Below are positions 48,161-57,520 of a DNA stretch of 64,000 nucleotides, piece by piece; position 1 is the stretch's first letter; the number at the start of each line of letters is the position of its first letter. A program made the position numbers and the translations under genes. This stretch comes from Bacteroidales bacterium (lineage in GTDB: Bacteria > Bacteroidota > Bacteroidia > Bacteroidales > F082). The notes under the pieces were generated by a model. It worked only from the letters and a program-made list of their open reading frames with translations, was not told the origin of the DNA and did not search any database. The stretch spans positions 186,001 to 250,000 of the forward strand of contig JAEFAE010000001.1 in assembly GCA_016291135.1 (NCBI GenBank). The letters are read 5' to 3'.

Positions 48161-48582
48161 TTCCCCTTTTGGAACGATTCACGAGAAATAGTTACCCGGG
48201 AGTCTTCTGTGCCGCAGTGATCCTACTGCTTACAGGGCTTCCGGGTTCCTTGTTGCCCAAGGTGAAGCCCGCATTGGGCATCGACAAGGTAGCCCACCTG
48301 CTCATGTACCTCGCCTTCGCGTTCTGTTGCCTATGGGGATACCGCAAGCCCTATCGGGAGCGCGGAACGACCTATCGGCGCAAGGCCTGCCTGCTCACCA
48401 TGGCCATCGGCATCGGCTACGGCGCCTTGACCGAGGTGATGCAGGAATGCCTGATTCCGGGACGGGTGGGCAGTGTGTACGATGGGCTGGCCGACCTGAT
48501 CGGCAGCCTGCTGGGCGTAGCCCTGTTCGTTTTTTTCTCTCAAAAAGGAAATAAATTGAAGAATGAATCGTTTCGTAAATAA
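48157..48582 (+). CDS. VanZ family protein (GTG start, 4-bp overlap with gcvH)
   Basis: Short multi-TM protein with GIDKVAHLLMYLAFAF..VYDGLADLIGSLLGV. Confidence 0.75.
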   Translation: MIPLLERFTRNSYPGVFCAAVILLLTGLPGSLLPKVKPALGIDKVAHLLMYLAFAFCCLWGYRKPYRERGTTYRRKACLLTMAIGIGYGALTEVMQECLIPGRVGSVYDGLADLIGSLLGVALFVFFSQKGNKLKNESFRK

Positions 48583-48635
48583 ATAATTTGTATTTTCGCA
48601 ACGCAAAATTGTGAAATGACAAAAACGCTATAACC

Positions 48636-49310
48636 ATGGAAGAGAAAAAATCACCGAAAGCAAATCTCGAGAACAAGAAATTGATGTTCACCCAAATCGG
48701 TTTGATCATCAGCTTGATCTTGGCTTGGGTCGTATTCGAAATCAAGAGCTACGACAAGCGCGAGCTTGCCGATGTCGGAAGAACCGTCGAAATCGTTGAA
48801 GAAGAGATGGTTGAGATCACCAAGCAAGAGCAGAAGCCCCAGCCTGTTGAAGTCCCGAAGCAGACCACCCAGATCCAGGTCGTGGAAGACGACGTGGAGG
48901 TGGATGACGTGGAGATCAACGCCGAAGTCGACCAGAACGAAGTGATCGAGGAGTATGTGGCTCCCGAGGTGGTTGAAGAGGAAGTGGTGGAACAGGAGAT
49001 CTTCCAAATTGTGGAAGAGATGCCTGACTTCCCGGGCGGTACTGCCAAACTGGCCGAGTACCTCCAAAAGAACATCAAGTATCCTCAGATGGCCCGTGAG
49101 AGCGGTATCCAAGGCCGTGTGTTCGTCAACTTCGTGGTCGAGCCCGACGGTTCCGTCTCCAACGTGAAGGTGCTGCGTTCCCTCGGCGGCGGTTGCGACG
49201 AAGAAGCTATGCGTGTCGTGAAGTCGATGCCGAAATGGAAACCCGGCAAACAGCGTGGCAAGGCCGTGCGTGTCAGCTACATCCTTCCTGTCAACTTCAA
49301 GCTCCAGTAA
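48636..49310 (+). CDS. Energy transducer TonB
   Basis: Single N-terminal TM, acidic linker, C-term PQMARESGIQGRVFVNFVVEPDGSVSNVKVLRSLGGGCDEEAMRVVKSMPKWKPG. Confidence 0.92.
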   Translation: MEEKKSPKANLENKKLMFTQIGLIISLILAWVVFEIKSYDKRELADVGRTVEIVEEEMVEITKQEQKPQPVEVPKQTTQIQVVEDDVEVDDVEINAEVDQNEVIEEYVAPEVVEEEVVEQEIFQIVEEMPDFPGGTAKLAEYLQKNIKYPQMARESGIQGRVFVNFVVEPDGSVSNVKVLRSLGGGCDEEAMRVVKSMPKWKPGKQRGKAVRVSYILPVNFKLQ

Positions 49311-49330
49311 TTCTTGAGGTAAACGAGACC

Positions 49331-49361
49331 AAAAAGGGCGCCTTCGGGGCGCCCTTTTTTT
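49331..49361. terminator. Bidirectional intrinsic terminator
   Basis: aaaaaGGGCGCCttcgGGGCGCCCttttttt. Confidence 0.85.
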
Positions 49362-51159
49362 ATGCTTGGTGGAAATGGTCGAAGACCAACTTCGCCTTGG
49401 CAGGCCCGACCAAGGAGGTCAAGGTCTCGAGCGGAGCCTCCTTGATGGCCTTGACCGACTTCAGCTCCAGCAAGAGCTTTTCGGCCGTGGCCTTGCCGAT
49501 GCCTTTGATGTCGGCCATCTCAGAGTGGAGGAATCCCTTCTCGAACTTCTTGCGATGGTGGGTGATGGCGAAACGGTGCACCTCATCTTGCATGAAGGTC
49601 AGCAGACGGAAGATCTCGGAGTCGGGCTTGACTCCCACCGCCCGTGGCGGAAAGCCGAAGAGCATCTCGCGAGTGCGGTGCTTGTCGTCCTTGACCAAGC
49701 CGGCAATGGCGATATCGACGTGAAGCTCGTCTTGGATCACCTCGCGCACCACCTCCATCTGCCCCTTGCCACCATCGGTGATGATCAGGTCAGGCAGGGG
49801 TTTCTCCTCTTCGATGAGCCTGGAATAGCGCCGACGCACCACCTCTTTCATGGAGGCATAGTCGTCGGGCCCTGTCACCGTCTTGATGTTGAAATGCCGG
49901 TAGGCGTTCTTGTTGGGCTTGCCGTTGACGAACTGCACCATGGCCGCCACCGGATAGTCGCCTTGGAAGTTCGAGTTGTCGAAACACTCCATCACCTCGG
50001 GCAGCTTGGGCAGGTGCAACGCTTCCTTGAGTTGGTTGAGCACCCGCTTTTGATGGCGTTCGGGATCGACCAGCGTGCGTTGCTTTTCGAGGTCCATCTT
50101 GTATTGCAGGGCGTTACGACGCGACAGTTCCAACAGTTTTTGCTTGTCGCCGCGTTGCGGAACCGTTACCGTGACGTCCCCAAGGTCGAAGTCGGGTTTC
50201 AAGGGCAGGACCACCTCGGTGGATTGGCTCTCAAATTGCTGTCGCAGATCGGTGACCGCCAACGAGAGCAACTCCTCGGGAGGCTCCTCCAGCTTGCGTT
50301 TCATCTCGACGGTGTGCGACTGGACCACAGCGCCCTCCACCACCTTCATATAGTTGACATAGAACAGCCCGTCCGCATCCACAAAGGAGAACACATCCAC
50401 GTTATGGATGGTCGTGCTGACCACGGTGGACCGGCTGCGATAGTGCTCCAGCAGCTCGTATTTCTCCTTGACCAGCTGGGCCTCCTCAAACTCCATGCGC
50501 GAAGCGAGGTCCATCATCTGGGCCTTCAGCCCTCTCAAGACGCCCTGCAAGTTGCCCCGGATCACCTCGCGCACCTCGGCGATCATCTGGAGATACGCCT
50601 CCTGCGAGACCTCACCCACACAGGGGGCTGCACACTTGTGGATGTGGTAGTCGAGGCAGACACGGTATTTCCCCTTCGCTACATTGGCCAGGGTCAGCGT
50701 GGTGTTGCAGGAACGGATGGGATAGACCTGACGGAGCAAGTCGAGCAGCACATGCGCCGTACGCACCGACGGATAAGGGCCAAAGTAGTCCGATCCGTCG
50801 TTCACCTTCCTGCGTGTCAGGAAAACGCGAGGGAAAGCCTCCTTTTTGATGCAGATCCAAGGATAGGTCTTGTCGTCCTTGAGCATGATGTTGTACCGGG
50901 GCTTGTACTGCTTGATGAGGTTGTTCTCGAGCAGCAGGGCCTCCGACTCCGACTCCACGACGATGAATTTGATGTCGGCGATATGCGATACCAACACCCG
51001 CGTCTTGCCCGTCTGTTCCTTGTTGAAATAGCTGGAAACACGGCGTTTGAGGTTCTTCGCCTTCCCCACATAGATCAAGGTGCCGTCCTTGTCGAAGTAA
51101 CGGTACACCCCGGGCTTGTTGGGCAAGATGGACAATATGGATTTAACGGTATCGTTCAC
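49360..51159 (-). CDS. uvrC: Excinuclease ABC subunit UvrC
   Basis: PNKPGVYRYFDKDGTLIYVGKAKNLKRRVSSYF..ECFDNSNFQGDYPVAAMVQFVNGKPNK. Confidence 0.95.
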   Translation of the reverse strand: MNDTVKSILSILPNKPGVYRYFDKDGTLIYVGKAKNLKRRVSSYFNKEQTGKTRVLVSHIADIKFIVVESESEALLLENNLIKQYKPRYNIMLKDDKTYPWICIKKEAFPRVFLTRRKVNDGSDYFGPYPSVRTAHVLLDLLRQVYPIRSCNTTLTLANVAKGKYRVCLDYHIHKCAAPCVGEVSQEAYLQMIAEVREVIRGNLQGVLRGLKAQMMDLASRMEFEEAQLVKEKYELLEHYRSRSTVVSTTIHNVDVFSFVDADGLFYVNYMKVVEGAVVQSHTVEMKRKLEEPPEELLSLAVTDLRQQFESQSTEVVLPLKPDFDLGDVTVTVPQRGDKQKLLELSRRNALQYKMDLEKQRTLVDPERHQKRVLNQLKEALHLPKLPEVMECFDNSNFQGDYPVAAMVQFVNGKPNKNAYRHFNIKTVTGPDDYASMKEVVRRRYSRLIEEEKPLPDLIITDGGKGQMEVVREVIQDELHVDIAIAGLVKDDKHRTREMLFGFPPRAVGVKPDSEIFRLLTFMQDEVHRFAITHHRKKFEKGFLHSEMADIKGIGKATAEKLLLELKSVKAIKEAPLETLTSLVGPAKAKLVFDHFHQA

Positions 51160-51169
51160 CTTTCACCCA

Positions 51170-52225
51170 TCAATGCGTTCCCTTAAAATGGTTCCATCCC
51201 TGCGCCTTCAGCGGGATGACGTGGTTATCGGGCGTGATCAGCTCTGCGATGCCCTTGTCGGCCGTCATGTAGCCGATGACCGTGACGTCCTCGCTCATCT
51301 GCTGGATCTTCTCGTAATCCTTCTGCTGAATGGTGAAGAGCAGCTCGTAGTCCTCACCGCCGCTGAGGGCTGCCACGCTGGGCACGATCTGGAAGTCCTT
51401 GGCGGTTTTCGAGGTGGAGGGATCGAGCGGGATCTTGTCTTCGTAGAGTTGGCAACCCACGCCCGACTCCTTGCAGAGGTGCAGCACCTCTGAGGCCAGC
51501 CCGTCGGAGATGTCGATCATGGAAGTCGGTTTGATGCCCAGTTCCTTCAACCGGGCCACCACATCCTTCCGGGCCTCGGGTTTCAGCTGGCGTTCCAACA
51601 CGTAGTCGAAGCCTTGCAGCTGGGGTTGCATGTTCGGGTTGGCCATATACTCGGCCTTCTCGCGTTCCAAGATCAGCAGCCCCATATAGGCACCGCCCAG
51701 GTCGCCGCTCACACAGAGCAGGTCGTTGGGTTGCGCCCCATTTCGGTAGACCACGTCTTCGTCTTTGGCCCGTCCGATGACCGTGATGGAAATCACCAGG
51801 CCAGAACGGCTTGAGGTGGTGTCGCCACCGACCAAGTCCACCCCGTAGGCCTCACAGGCCAGCCGGATGCCGGCATACAGCTCATCCAAGGCCTCCACCG
51901 AATAGCGGTTCGAAACCCCCAAACCTACCACGATCTGGGTCGGGGTGCCATTCATGGCATAGATGTCGGAGAAGTTGACCACGGCAGCCTTGTAGCCCAG
52001 GTGTTTCAACGGCGTGTAGGTCATGTCGAAATGCACGCCCTCAAGCAGGAGGTCTACTGAGACCAGGGTGCGGTCACCTGCATGGTCGATCACCGCGGCA
52101 TCGTCGCCGACCCCTTTCAGGCTGGAGGCGTTGCGCAAGGGAAAGTCCTGGGTCAGCTGGTCGATCAGCCCAAATTCACCGAGTTCTTCCAGCTCGGTAC
52201 GGGGATTATCGTTAGTTTCTTCCAT
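51170..52225 (-). CDS. thiL: Thiamine-phosphate kinase
   Basis: GVGDDAAVID..LLLEGVHFD..AAVVNFSDIYAMNGTP. Confidence 0.93.
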   Translation of the reverse strand: MEETNDNPRTELEELGEFGLIDQLTQDFPLRNASSLKGVGDDAAVIDHAGDRTLVSVDLLLEGVHFDMTYTPLKHLGYKAAVVNFSDIYAMNGTPTQIVVGLGVSNRYSVEALDELYAGIRLACEAYGVDLVGGDTTSSRSGLVISITVIGRAKDEDVVYRNGAQPNDLLCVSGDLGGAYMGLLILEREKAEYMANPNMQPQLQGFDYVLERQLKPEARKDVVARLKELGIKPTSMIDISDGLASEVLHLCKESGVGCQLYEDKIPLDPSTSKTAKDFQIVPSVAALSGGEDYELLFTIQQKDYEKIQQMSEDVTVIGYMTADKGIAELITPDNHVIPLKAQGWNHFKGTH

Positions 52226-53078
52226 ATTTATATTTTATTTTACTACACAATACAATCAGCAGGACCGTCGCCATCAAACTGGCAACGAGTATTATGGGGC
52301 TGTCGGTGGCGCCAAAGTCCTCGACTGAGGTCGAGATCTGGTTCCGTTGCTCGAAATAGGCCACCACCACTGCAGCGCCGTTGTTGACAAAATGCATCAG
52401 GATGCTGGTCCAAAGCGAGCCGGAATAGTAGAACATATAACCCAACAAGAGGCCCAGGAACATCCGTGGCAAAAACCCATAAAACTGGAAATGGATGAAA
52501 GAGAAGATCGCCGCCGAGAGGAAGATGCCCACATGGGCGTTCTTGCAGCCTTTCACCAGGGCCTGCTGCAGCATCCCACGGAAGGTCAGCTCTTCGCCCA
52601 GAGCGGGAATAAGGGCAATGACGAGGAGGTTGAACAGCAGTCCCCAAACGGTGTCCACTTGCAACATTCGCTCAGTCAGGTCGCCTGCCGTGTCTTCCAT
52701 CTGCTTCAGCAGGTCCTCCAATGCCTTAAAGGCGCCGAGGCTCATCTTCTCGTTCCAGGTCGTGAGCTGGTTGGTCACAGGAAGAGAAGCAAACATCACC
52801 GCCACGCCGATGAGCAGCATCCAGGCGCTGACCGACTTGCGGAAGCCGATGGCCCGCATGGGCTCGTGACGGGTAAAACCATACAGGATCAAGGGTGGCG
52901 CCACAAAAATCAGTAGCGAACTCAACCCTTGGCCGATCTTGAGCATGACAATGTCGTTGCCTGCTGCCAGCAAGAGTGTCAGGACGCCACCGACCAGGGA
53001 GCACACCAACAAGGCCAACAGGTAGATGAAGACACGCATCCCGGTGGATCGAACGAGGTTTTTCTTGAATTCATCCAT
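52212..53078 (-). CDS. CPBP family intramembrane metalloprotease
   Basis: PALGEELTFRGMLQQAL and SFIHFQFYGFLPRMFLGLLLGYMFYYSGSLWTSILMHFVNNG. Confidence 0.93.
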   Translation of the reverse strand: MDEFKKNLVRSTGMRVFIYLLALLVCSLVGGVLTLLLAAGNDIVMLKIGQGLSSLLIFVAPPLILYGFTRHEPMRAIGFRKSVSAWMLLIGVAVMFASLPVTNQLTTWNEKMSLGAFKALEDLLKQMEDTAGDLTERMLQVDTVWGLLFNLLVIALIPALGEELTFRGMLQQALVKGCKNAHVGIFLSAAIFSFIHFQFYGFLPRMFLGLLLGYMFYYSGSLWTSILMHFVNNGAAVVVAYFEQRNQISTSVEDFGATDSPIILVASLMATVLLIVLCSKIKYKYGRN

Positions 53079-53099
53079 GGCAAAACAAACGTTATCGAT

Positions 53100-53120
53100 T
53101 GCAAAAGTAGTATTTTTGCA
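53100..53120. promoter_or_regulatory. Back-to-back divergent -7 boxes (TACTTTTG on -, TATTTTTG on +)
   Basis: TGCAAAAGTA-g-TATTTTTGCA between the divergent CPBP and dusB genes. Confidence 0.6.
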
Positions 53121-53133
53121 GCAAATTAGCCAA

Positions 53134-54135
53134 ATGTATCAGATTGCCAACATAGAATTTGACCACTACCCCCTCCTGCTGGCCCCGATGGAAGACGTCA
53201 GCGACCCTCCGTTCCGCCATGTCTGCAAGCTGTTTGGGGCCGATCTGGTCTATTCCGAGTTCATCTCCTCCGACGGGTTGATCCGCGACAGTGTGAAGAG
53301 CATCAAAAAGCTGGATTTCGACGCCTTTGAGCGTCCCTTCGGGGTGCAGATCTTCGGCAACGCCGTGGAACCCATGGTGGCCGCCGCACGCTATGCCGAA
53401 ACCGCCCACCCCGACTTGATCGACATCAACTTCGGTTGCCCGGTCAAGAAGGTGGCCTCCAAAGGAGCCGGTTCGGGCATCATGAACGACATCCCCAAGA
53501 TGGTAGCCATCGCCGAAGCAGTGGTCAAGGCGGTGGACCTCCCGGTCACCGTGAAGACCCGTTTGGGTTACGACGAGGCGCACAAAGACATTGTGGAGAT
53601 CGCCGAGCGGCTGCAAGACGTAGGCATCGCTGCCCTGACCATCCACGGGCGGCTGCGCACCACCAAATACAGCGAGCCCGCCGATTGGACGCTGATCGGT
53701 GCGGTGAAAAACAACCCCCGGATGCACATCCCCATCATCGGCAACGGCGATGTCGTGGACGGACCCTCCGCCCAACATTTCAAGGACACCTACGGCGTGG
53801 ATGGTTTGATGATCGGACGCGCCACCTACGGAAATCCGTGGCTTTTCAGGCAAATCAGACATTATCTCGAAACGGGTGAGGAACTACCACCTCCCAGTCT
53901 CGAAGAACGCATACGCATCGCCCAGATTCAGCTGGAACGATCGGTGGCATGGAAAGGGGAACGGGTCGCCATCATGGAAATCCGAAAGCATTGGGGCTCC
54001 TATTTTAAAGGCATGCCCAACTTCAAGCCTTACAAGATACGGTTGATGGAAGCCAAGACCGCCGAGGAGGTCGGCAACATCCTAAACGAGGTGAAAGGAG
54101 CGCCCTGGGACGGGCCATCGCCCTCAGCAACATAA
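53134..54135 (+). CDS. dusB: tRNA-dihydrouridine synthase (DusB-like)
   Basis: LLAPMEDVSDPPFRHVCKLFGADLVYSEFISSDGL..DINFGCPVKKV. Confidence 0.93.
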   Translation: MYQIANIEFDHYPLLLAPMEDVSDPPFRHVCKLFGADLVYSEFISSDGLIRDSVKSIKKLDFDAFERPFGVQIFGNAVEPMVAAARYAETAHPDLIDINFGCPVKKVASKGAGSGIMNDIPKMVAIAEAVVKAVDLPVTVKTRLGYDEAHKDIVEIAERLQDVGIAALTIHGRLRTTKYSEPADWTLIGAVKNNPRMHIPIIGNGDVVDGPSAQHFKDTYGVDGLMIGRATYGNPWLFRQIRHYLETGEELPPPSLEERIRIAQIQLERSVAWKGERVAIMEIRKHWGSYFKGMPNFKPYKIRLMEAKTAEEVGNILNEVKGAPWDGPSPSAT

Positions 54136-54138
54136 CCC

Positions 54139-54792
54139 TCAACGATCCACGTCGAGGGCCACATCGGGACGCAGGATGCCGTCTTTGAACAGGTTGCGCA
54201 CCAACTCATCGCGATGGATGTGATAGGTGTGGATGCCCAATTGACGGGCTACGGCAATGTTGGCCGGGCTGTCGTCGATGAAGAGGGTCTCCTGCGGCTT
54301 CAGGCCTTGCTGCTCAAGGATGTACTCAAAAAACAGCGGATCCGGCTTCAGCAAATGCACGTCGAAAGAGAAATACGACTTGTCGAACAGGTCGTCGAAC
54401 TGCTTGTAGCCGAAACGCAACTGGAGGTCACGCACATAGAGGTCGTAATGGATCTCGTTGGTGTTGCTCATCAGGAAAATGTGGTAGTGCTCCTTGATCT
54501 CTTCGAGGGCTTGGATGCGCTCGCGGGGGATATCGAGCAAGATGGCGTTCCAGATGTAGTCGAAGTCGGCATCCGAGAGTTTGGGAAGGCCGACCAACTC
54601 CTTCACCTTCCGTCGGAACGAAGCAGCCGTGAGGATGCCCCGCTCGAACCGGTTATCGATGGAACGGAACGCCTCGCCCTCGATCAAATGCAGGTCAACA
54701 CCGCGTTTTTCCAATTCGTGAACGGCCATATTCTCGTCAATGTCGAGAATCACGCCACCAAGGTCGAAAATGATATGTTTGATTTTATCCAT
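54139..54792 (-). CDS. HAD family phosphatase
   Basis: IIFDLGGVILDID..FIDDSPANIAVARQLG. Confidence 0.9.
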   Translation of the reverse strand: MDKIKHIIFDLGGVILDIDENMAVHELEKRGVDLHLIEGEAFRSIDNRFERGILTAASFRRKVKELVGLPKLSDADFDYIWNAILLDIPRERIQALEEIKEHYHIFLMSNTNEIHYDLYVRDLQLRFGYKQFDDLFDKSYFSFDVHLLKPDPLFFEYILEQQGLKPQETLFIDDSPANIAVARQLGIHTYHIHRDELVRNLFKDGILRPDVALDVDR

Positions 54793-54872
54793 CTTTTCAA
54801 AAAAGTTTGTACTTTTGCAAGGCAAATATAAGGAATAATCCGCTGCAGACGACAGATGTTCCGAATTTTTGC

Positions 54873-54946
54873 GGTCCCATAGCGCAGTTGGTTAGAGCAA
54901 CTGACTCATAATCAGTAGGTCCTAGGTTCAAGCCCTAGTGGGACCA
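54873..54946 (+). tRNA. tRNA with CAT anticodon (tRNA-Met elongator or tRNA-Ile2)
   Basis: Acceptor GGTCCCA/TGGGACC, anticodon arm ACTGA-CTCATAA-TCAGT, T-arm CTAGG-TTCAAGC-CCTAG. Confidence 0.93.
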
Positions 54947-54956
54947 CCCGAAAACG

Positions 54957-54986
54957 AAAAAAGGATGCCGAAAGGCATCCTTTTTT
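54957..54986. terminator. Intrinsic terminator
   Basis: aaaaaaGGATGCCgaaaGGCATCCtttttt. Confidence 0.85.
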
Positions 54987-55006
54987 CATTCGAAGCGTCC
55001 TGCTTC

Positions 55007-55474
55007 TTAGTTCTCGAGCGCACTGCCCTTGAGGGTCGTATAGTTGATACGGAACGCACCCACTTTACGAAGCTCCTGCTTCACGTCGGTGACGACACCC
55101 ATACGGGTATCACGATGCACCTTCAGCGCCGTGGTGAGCAGCGGACGGTCGGCCTCGTTGCGCGCTTCACGCTCCTGAAGCACCCAGTCGGCGATGTCAT
55201 CCGGACGAGCGAACTGGTCGTTCAGCTGGATACGCGACTCGGTACCGAGTTTGGCGTCACGCGGAGGGCCGATGTAGATGGAGCTGACCAACGCCTTCTT
55301 TTCGAGCTTCTGGATCTCAGTCGCCTTAGGCATGGCAGTCTTGACTTTCAGTTCGACATCACGCATCGAAGTGGTGATCATAAAGAAGAAGATCAACATG
55401 TAAACGATATCCGGCAAGGACGACGTGCTGACTTGCGGCACTTCCTTTTTACCTTCTTTTCTGAATTTACCCAT
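55007..55474 (-). CDS. ExbD/TolR family transporter subunit (second)
   Basis: VSTSSLPDIVYMLIFFFMITTSMRDVELKVKTAMP. Confidence 0.85.
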   Translation of the reverse strand: MGKFRKEGKKEVPQVSTSSLPDIVYMLIFFFMITTSMRDVELKVKTAMPKATEIQKLEKKALVSSIYIGPPRDAKLGTESRIQLNDQFARPDDIADWVLQEREARNEADRPLLTTALKVHRDTRMGVVTDVKQELRKVGAFRINYTTLKGSALEN

Positions 55475-55489
55475 ATCTTTTCCTCCTTA

Positions 55490-56050
55490 TTAATATTCTG
55501 CGGGTTCTGCCTCACTGACACGTACAGGAACTGCATCGTTGACAGCTTTTGCTTGATCTTCGTTGAGCTGGTCGAAATGCTTATGGAAATGTTTCCAAGC
55601 CATATCTTCCTTCAATTCGTTGAAGGCACGTGCCAGCTCATTCTGCACACTGATATACATAGCGTATGATGTACCGCGGTCGTTCTGCAAGGAAATCACG
55701 CCCTTCGACATCATGACTTCGCCCAAAAGATCAAACGTCTTGGGTTCCACTTCCGGAGCGGTTTCGTCGCCCGGGCGCGGGGTCATGAAGTTCTTGGCAT
55801 CTTCCTTCAACGTGGAAATATCCGAAGGACGGCCGTTGACCATCAGCTTGTTATTCTTGTTAATCAAAACATTCATCACGTTTCTTTCCTTGACCTTGAC
55901 GTCGTCGTCGTTTTGCTCCACCGGAGGAGGCAGACGACGGGTGATACCGTAGTCCACGTCCATGGAGGTGGTCATCAGGAAGAAACACAACAGCAAGAAT
56001 GCTATGTCAGCCTGCGAACTAGAATTGATTTCTGGAACTTTCTTGGCCAT
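55490..56050 (-). CDS. ExbD/TolR family transporter subunit (first)
   Basis: MAKKVPEINSSSQADIAFLLLCFFLMTTSMDVDYGITRRLPP. Confidence 0.88.
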   Translation of the reverse strand: MAKKVPEINSSSQADIAFLLLCFFLMTTSMDVDYGITRRLPPPVEQNDDDVKVKERNVMNVLINKNNKLMVNGRPSDISTLKEDAKNFMTPRPGDETAPEVEPKTFDLLGEVMMSKGVISLQNDRGTSYAMYISVQNELARAFNELKEDMAWKHFHKHFDQLNEDQAKAVNDAVPVRVSEAEPAEY

Positions 56051-56062
56051 GATGAAATGTTT

Positions 56063-56488
56063 TTATCTACCTGATCTGATAACGGAATAGAGAATTGCAA
56101 GAATGCTAACTCCAAGTGTTACATAGAAGAAATTGAGGCCCCATTCGACCAAGCCGTGGGTTTTGCCTGAATAGACATGCTCACCCGTGGCGTATTCGAC
56201 GCCGAAACTGCCTCTCGACATGATGTATGCTACAACTCCAATAATGACAATCGCAGCCAAAGCAATTAAGATCTTCTTGAGATTGATGCCTTTGACAACA
56301 CCAGAGATGATAACTGATAAAATTGCGATAACGATGCCAAGTATAATCAAGATGTAGCCCCAATTCAGGATCAAGTTGGTGCGACCCTCATTCTTGAGAT
56401 CCAGGTAAAACATGATAGCCAGGATCACCGTGACGAGCGCCAGGGCACCAAAGACCCACTTTCCGATATTTGAAAGCTTACCGTTCAT
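56063..56488 (-). CDS. Integral membrane protein of unknown function within the ExbB/ExbD operon
   Basis: 141 aa with about four predicted TM segments; 12-bp gaps on both sides. Confidence 0.8.
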   Translation of the reverse strand: MNGKLSNIGKWVFGALALVTVILAIMFYLDLKNEGRTNLILNWGYILIILGIVIAILSVIISGVVKGINLKKILIALAAIVIIGVVAYIMSRGSFGVEYATGEHVYSGKTHGLVEWGLNFFYVTLGVSILAILYSVIRSGR

Positions 56489-56500
56489 GATTAGTACTTA

Positions 56501-57316
56501 TTATTTGTTGTATTTAACGAGGATATCCATAAAGCTGATGGAGGCATTCTCCATGTCGCTCGTGATTTTTTCGATTTTTGAAGCGATGAAGTTGAAGAAA
56601 ATCTGAAGGATGATAGCGGCGATCAGACCGAACACGGTGGTCAACAGAGCGACCTTCATACCGGAGGCGACAACCGTGGGGCTCATGTCACCGGCAGCGG
56701 CGATGTCGTCAAAGGCCTTGATCATACCGATAACGGTACCCATGAATCCGAACATAGGAGCCAAGCTGATGCAGAGGCCGATCCAGCTCAAACCGCTTTC
56801 GAGCTTGCCAGCGGCAACGGCACCGTAGGAAACGAGGGATTTCTCAACCTCTTCCAGGGATTGGCCGTCCTGGAGACGAATCAAACCTTGGGTGAAGATG
56901 CTGGCCACCGGACCGCGGGTGTTCTTGCAGAGGTTCTTGGCACCTTCCACATCACCGGCTTTCATCTTTTCCTCAATGCCCGCAAGGAGCTTCTTGGAGT
57001 TGGCGTCGGCCATGGTCAGATAGATGATTCTCTCGATGGAGATGGCCATACCAAGCAGCAAGATGATCAACACGATGCCCATGAAGGCAGGACCACCGTC
57101 GATGAACTGCTTCTTGATGGATTCACGGAAGGTCACAGGGCCTTCGGCGGGGGTAAGGTCGGTGGTAGCAGCCTCTTCCACAGCGGGGGCTACGGTTTCA
57201 GCAACCTGTTCGGTCGTTGCGGCTTCAGGTTGAGCTTGCTCTTCTTGAGCAAAGAGATTGCTGATTCCAAAAGTCATAAAACCAACAATCGTGAGTAAAG
57301 CAATTAATTTTTTCAT
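56501..57316 (-). CDS. MotA/TolQ/ExbB proton channel family protein
   Basis: SGLSWIGLCISLAPMFGFMGTVIGMIKAFDDIAAAGDMSPTVVASGMKVALLTTVFGLIAAI. Confidence 0.93.
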   Translation of the reverse strand: MKKLIALLTIVGFMTFGISNLFAQEEQAQPEAATTEQVAETVAPAVEEAATTDLTPAEGPVTFRESIKKQFIDGGPAFMGIVLIILLLGMAISIERIIYLTMADANSKKLLAGIEEKMKAGDVEGAKNLCKNTRGPVASIFTQGLIRLQDGQSLEEVEKSLVSYGAVAAGKLESGLSWIGLCISLAPMFGFMGTVIGMIKAFDDIAAAGDMSPTVVASGMKVALLTTVFGLIAAIILQIFFNFIASKIEKITSDMENASISFMDILVKYNK

Positions 57317-57361
57317 GATTGAGTTAATGTTGTGATTACTACTATTTCATTTTCCGTTTGG

Positions 57362-57449
57362 CGGAGAGAGCGGGATTCGAACCCGCGGTACCCTTTTGGA
57401 GTACACACACTTTCCAGGCGTGCTCCTTAAACCACTCGGACATCTCTCC
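57362..57449 (-). tRNA. tRNA-Ser(GGA)
   Basis: Reverse complement GGAGAGATGTCCGAGTGGTTTAAGGAGCACGCCTGGAAAGTGTG...GGTTCGAATCCCGCTCTCTCCG; long variable arm. Confidence 0.95.
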
Positions 57450-57520
57450 AAAAAAAATCGTTGCCAAAATTACAAAACTTTTCGTTTCAAAAACAAAGAA
57501 AGGGCATTTTTTTTCAAATT

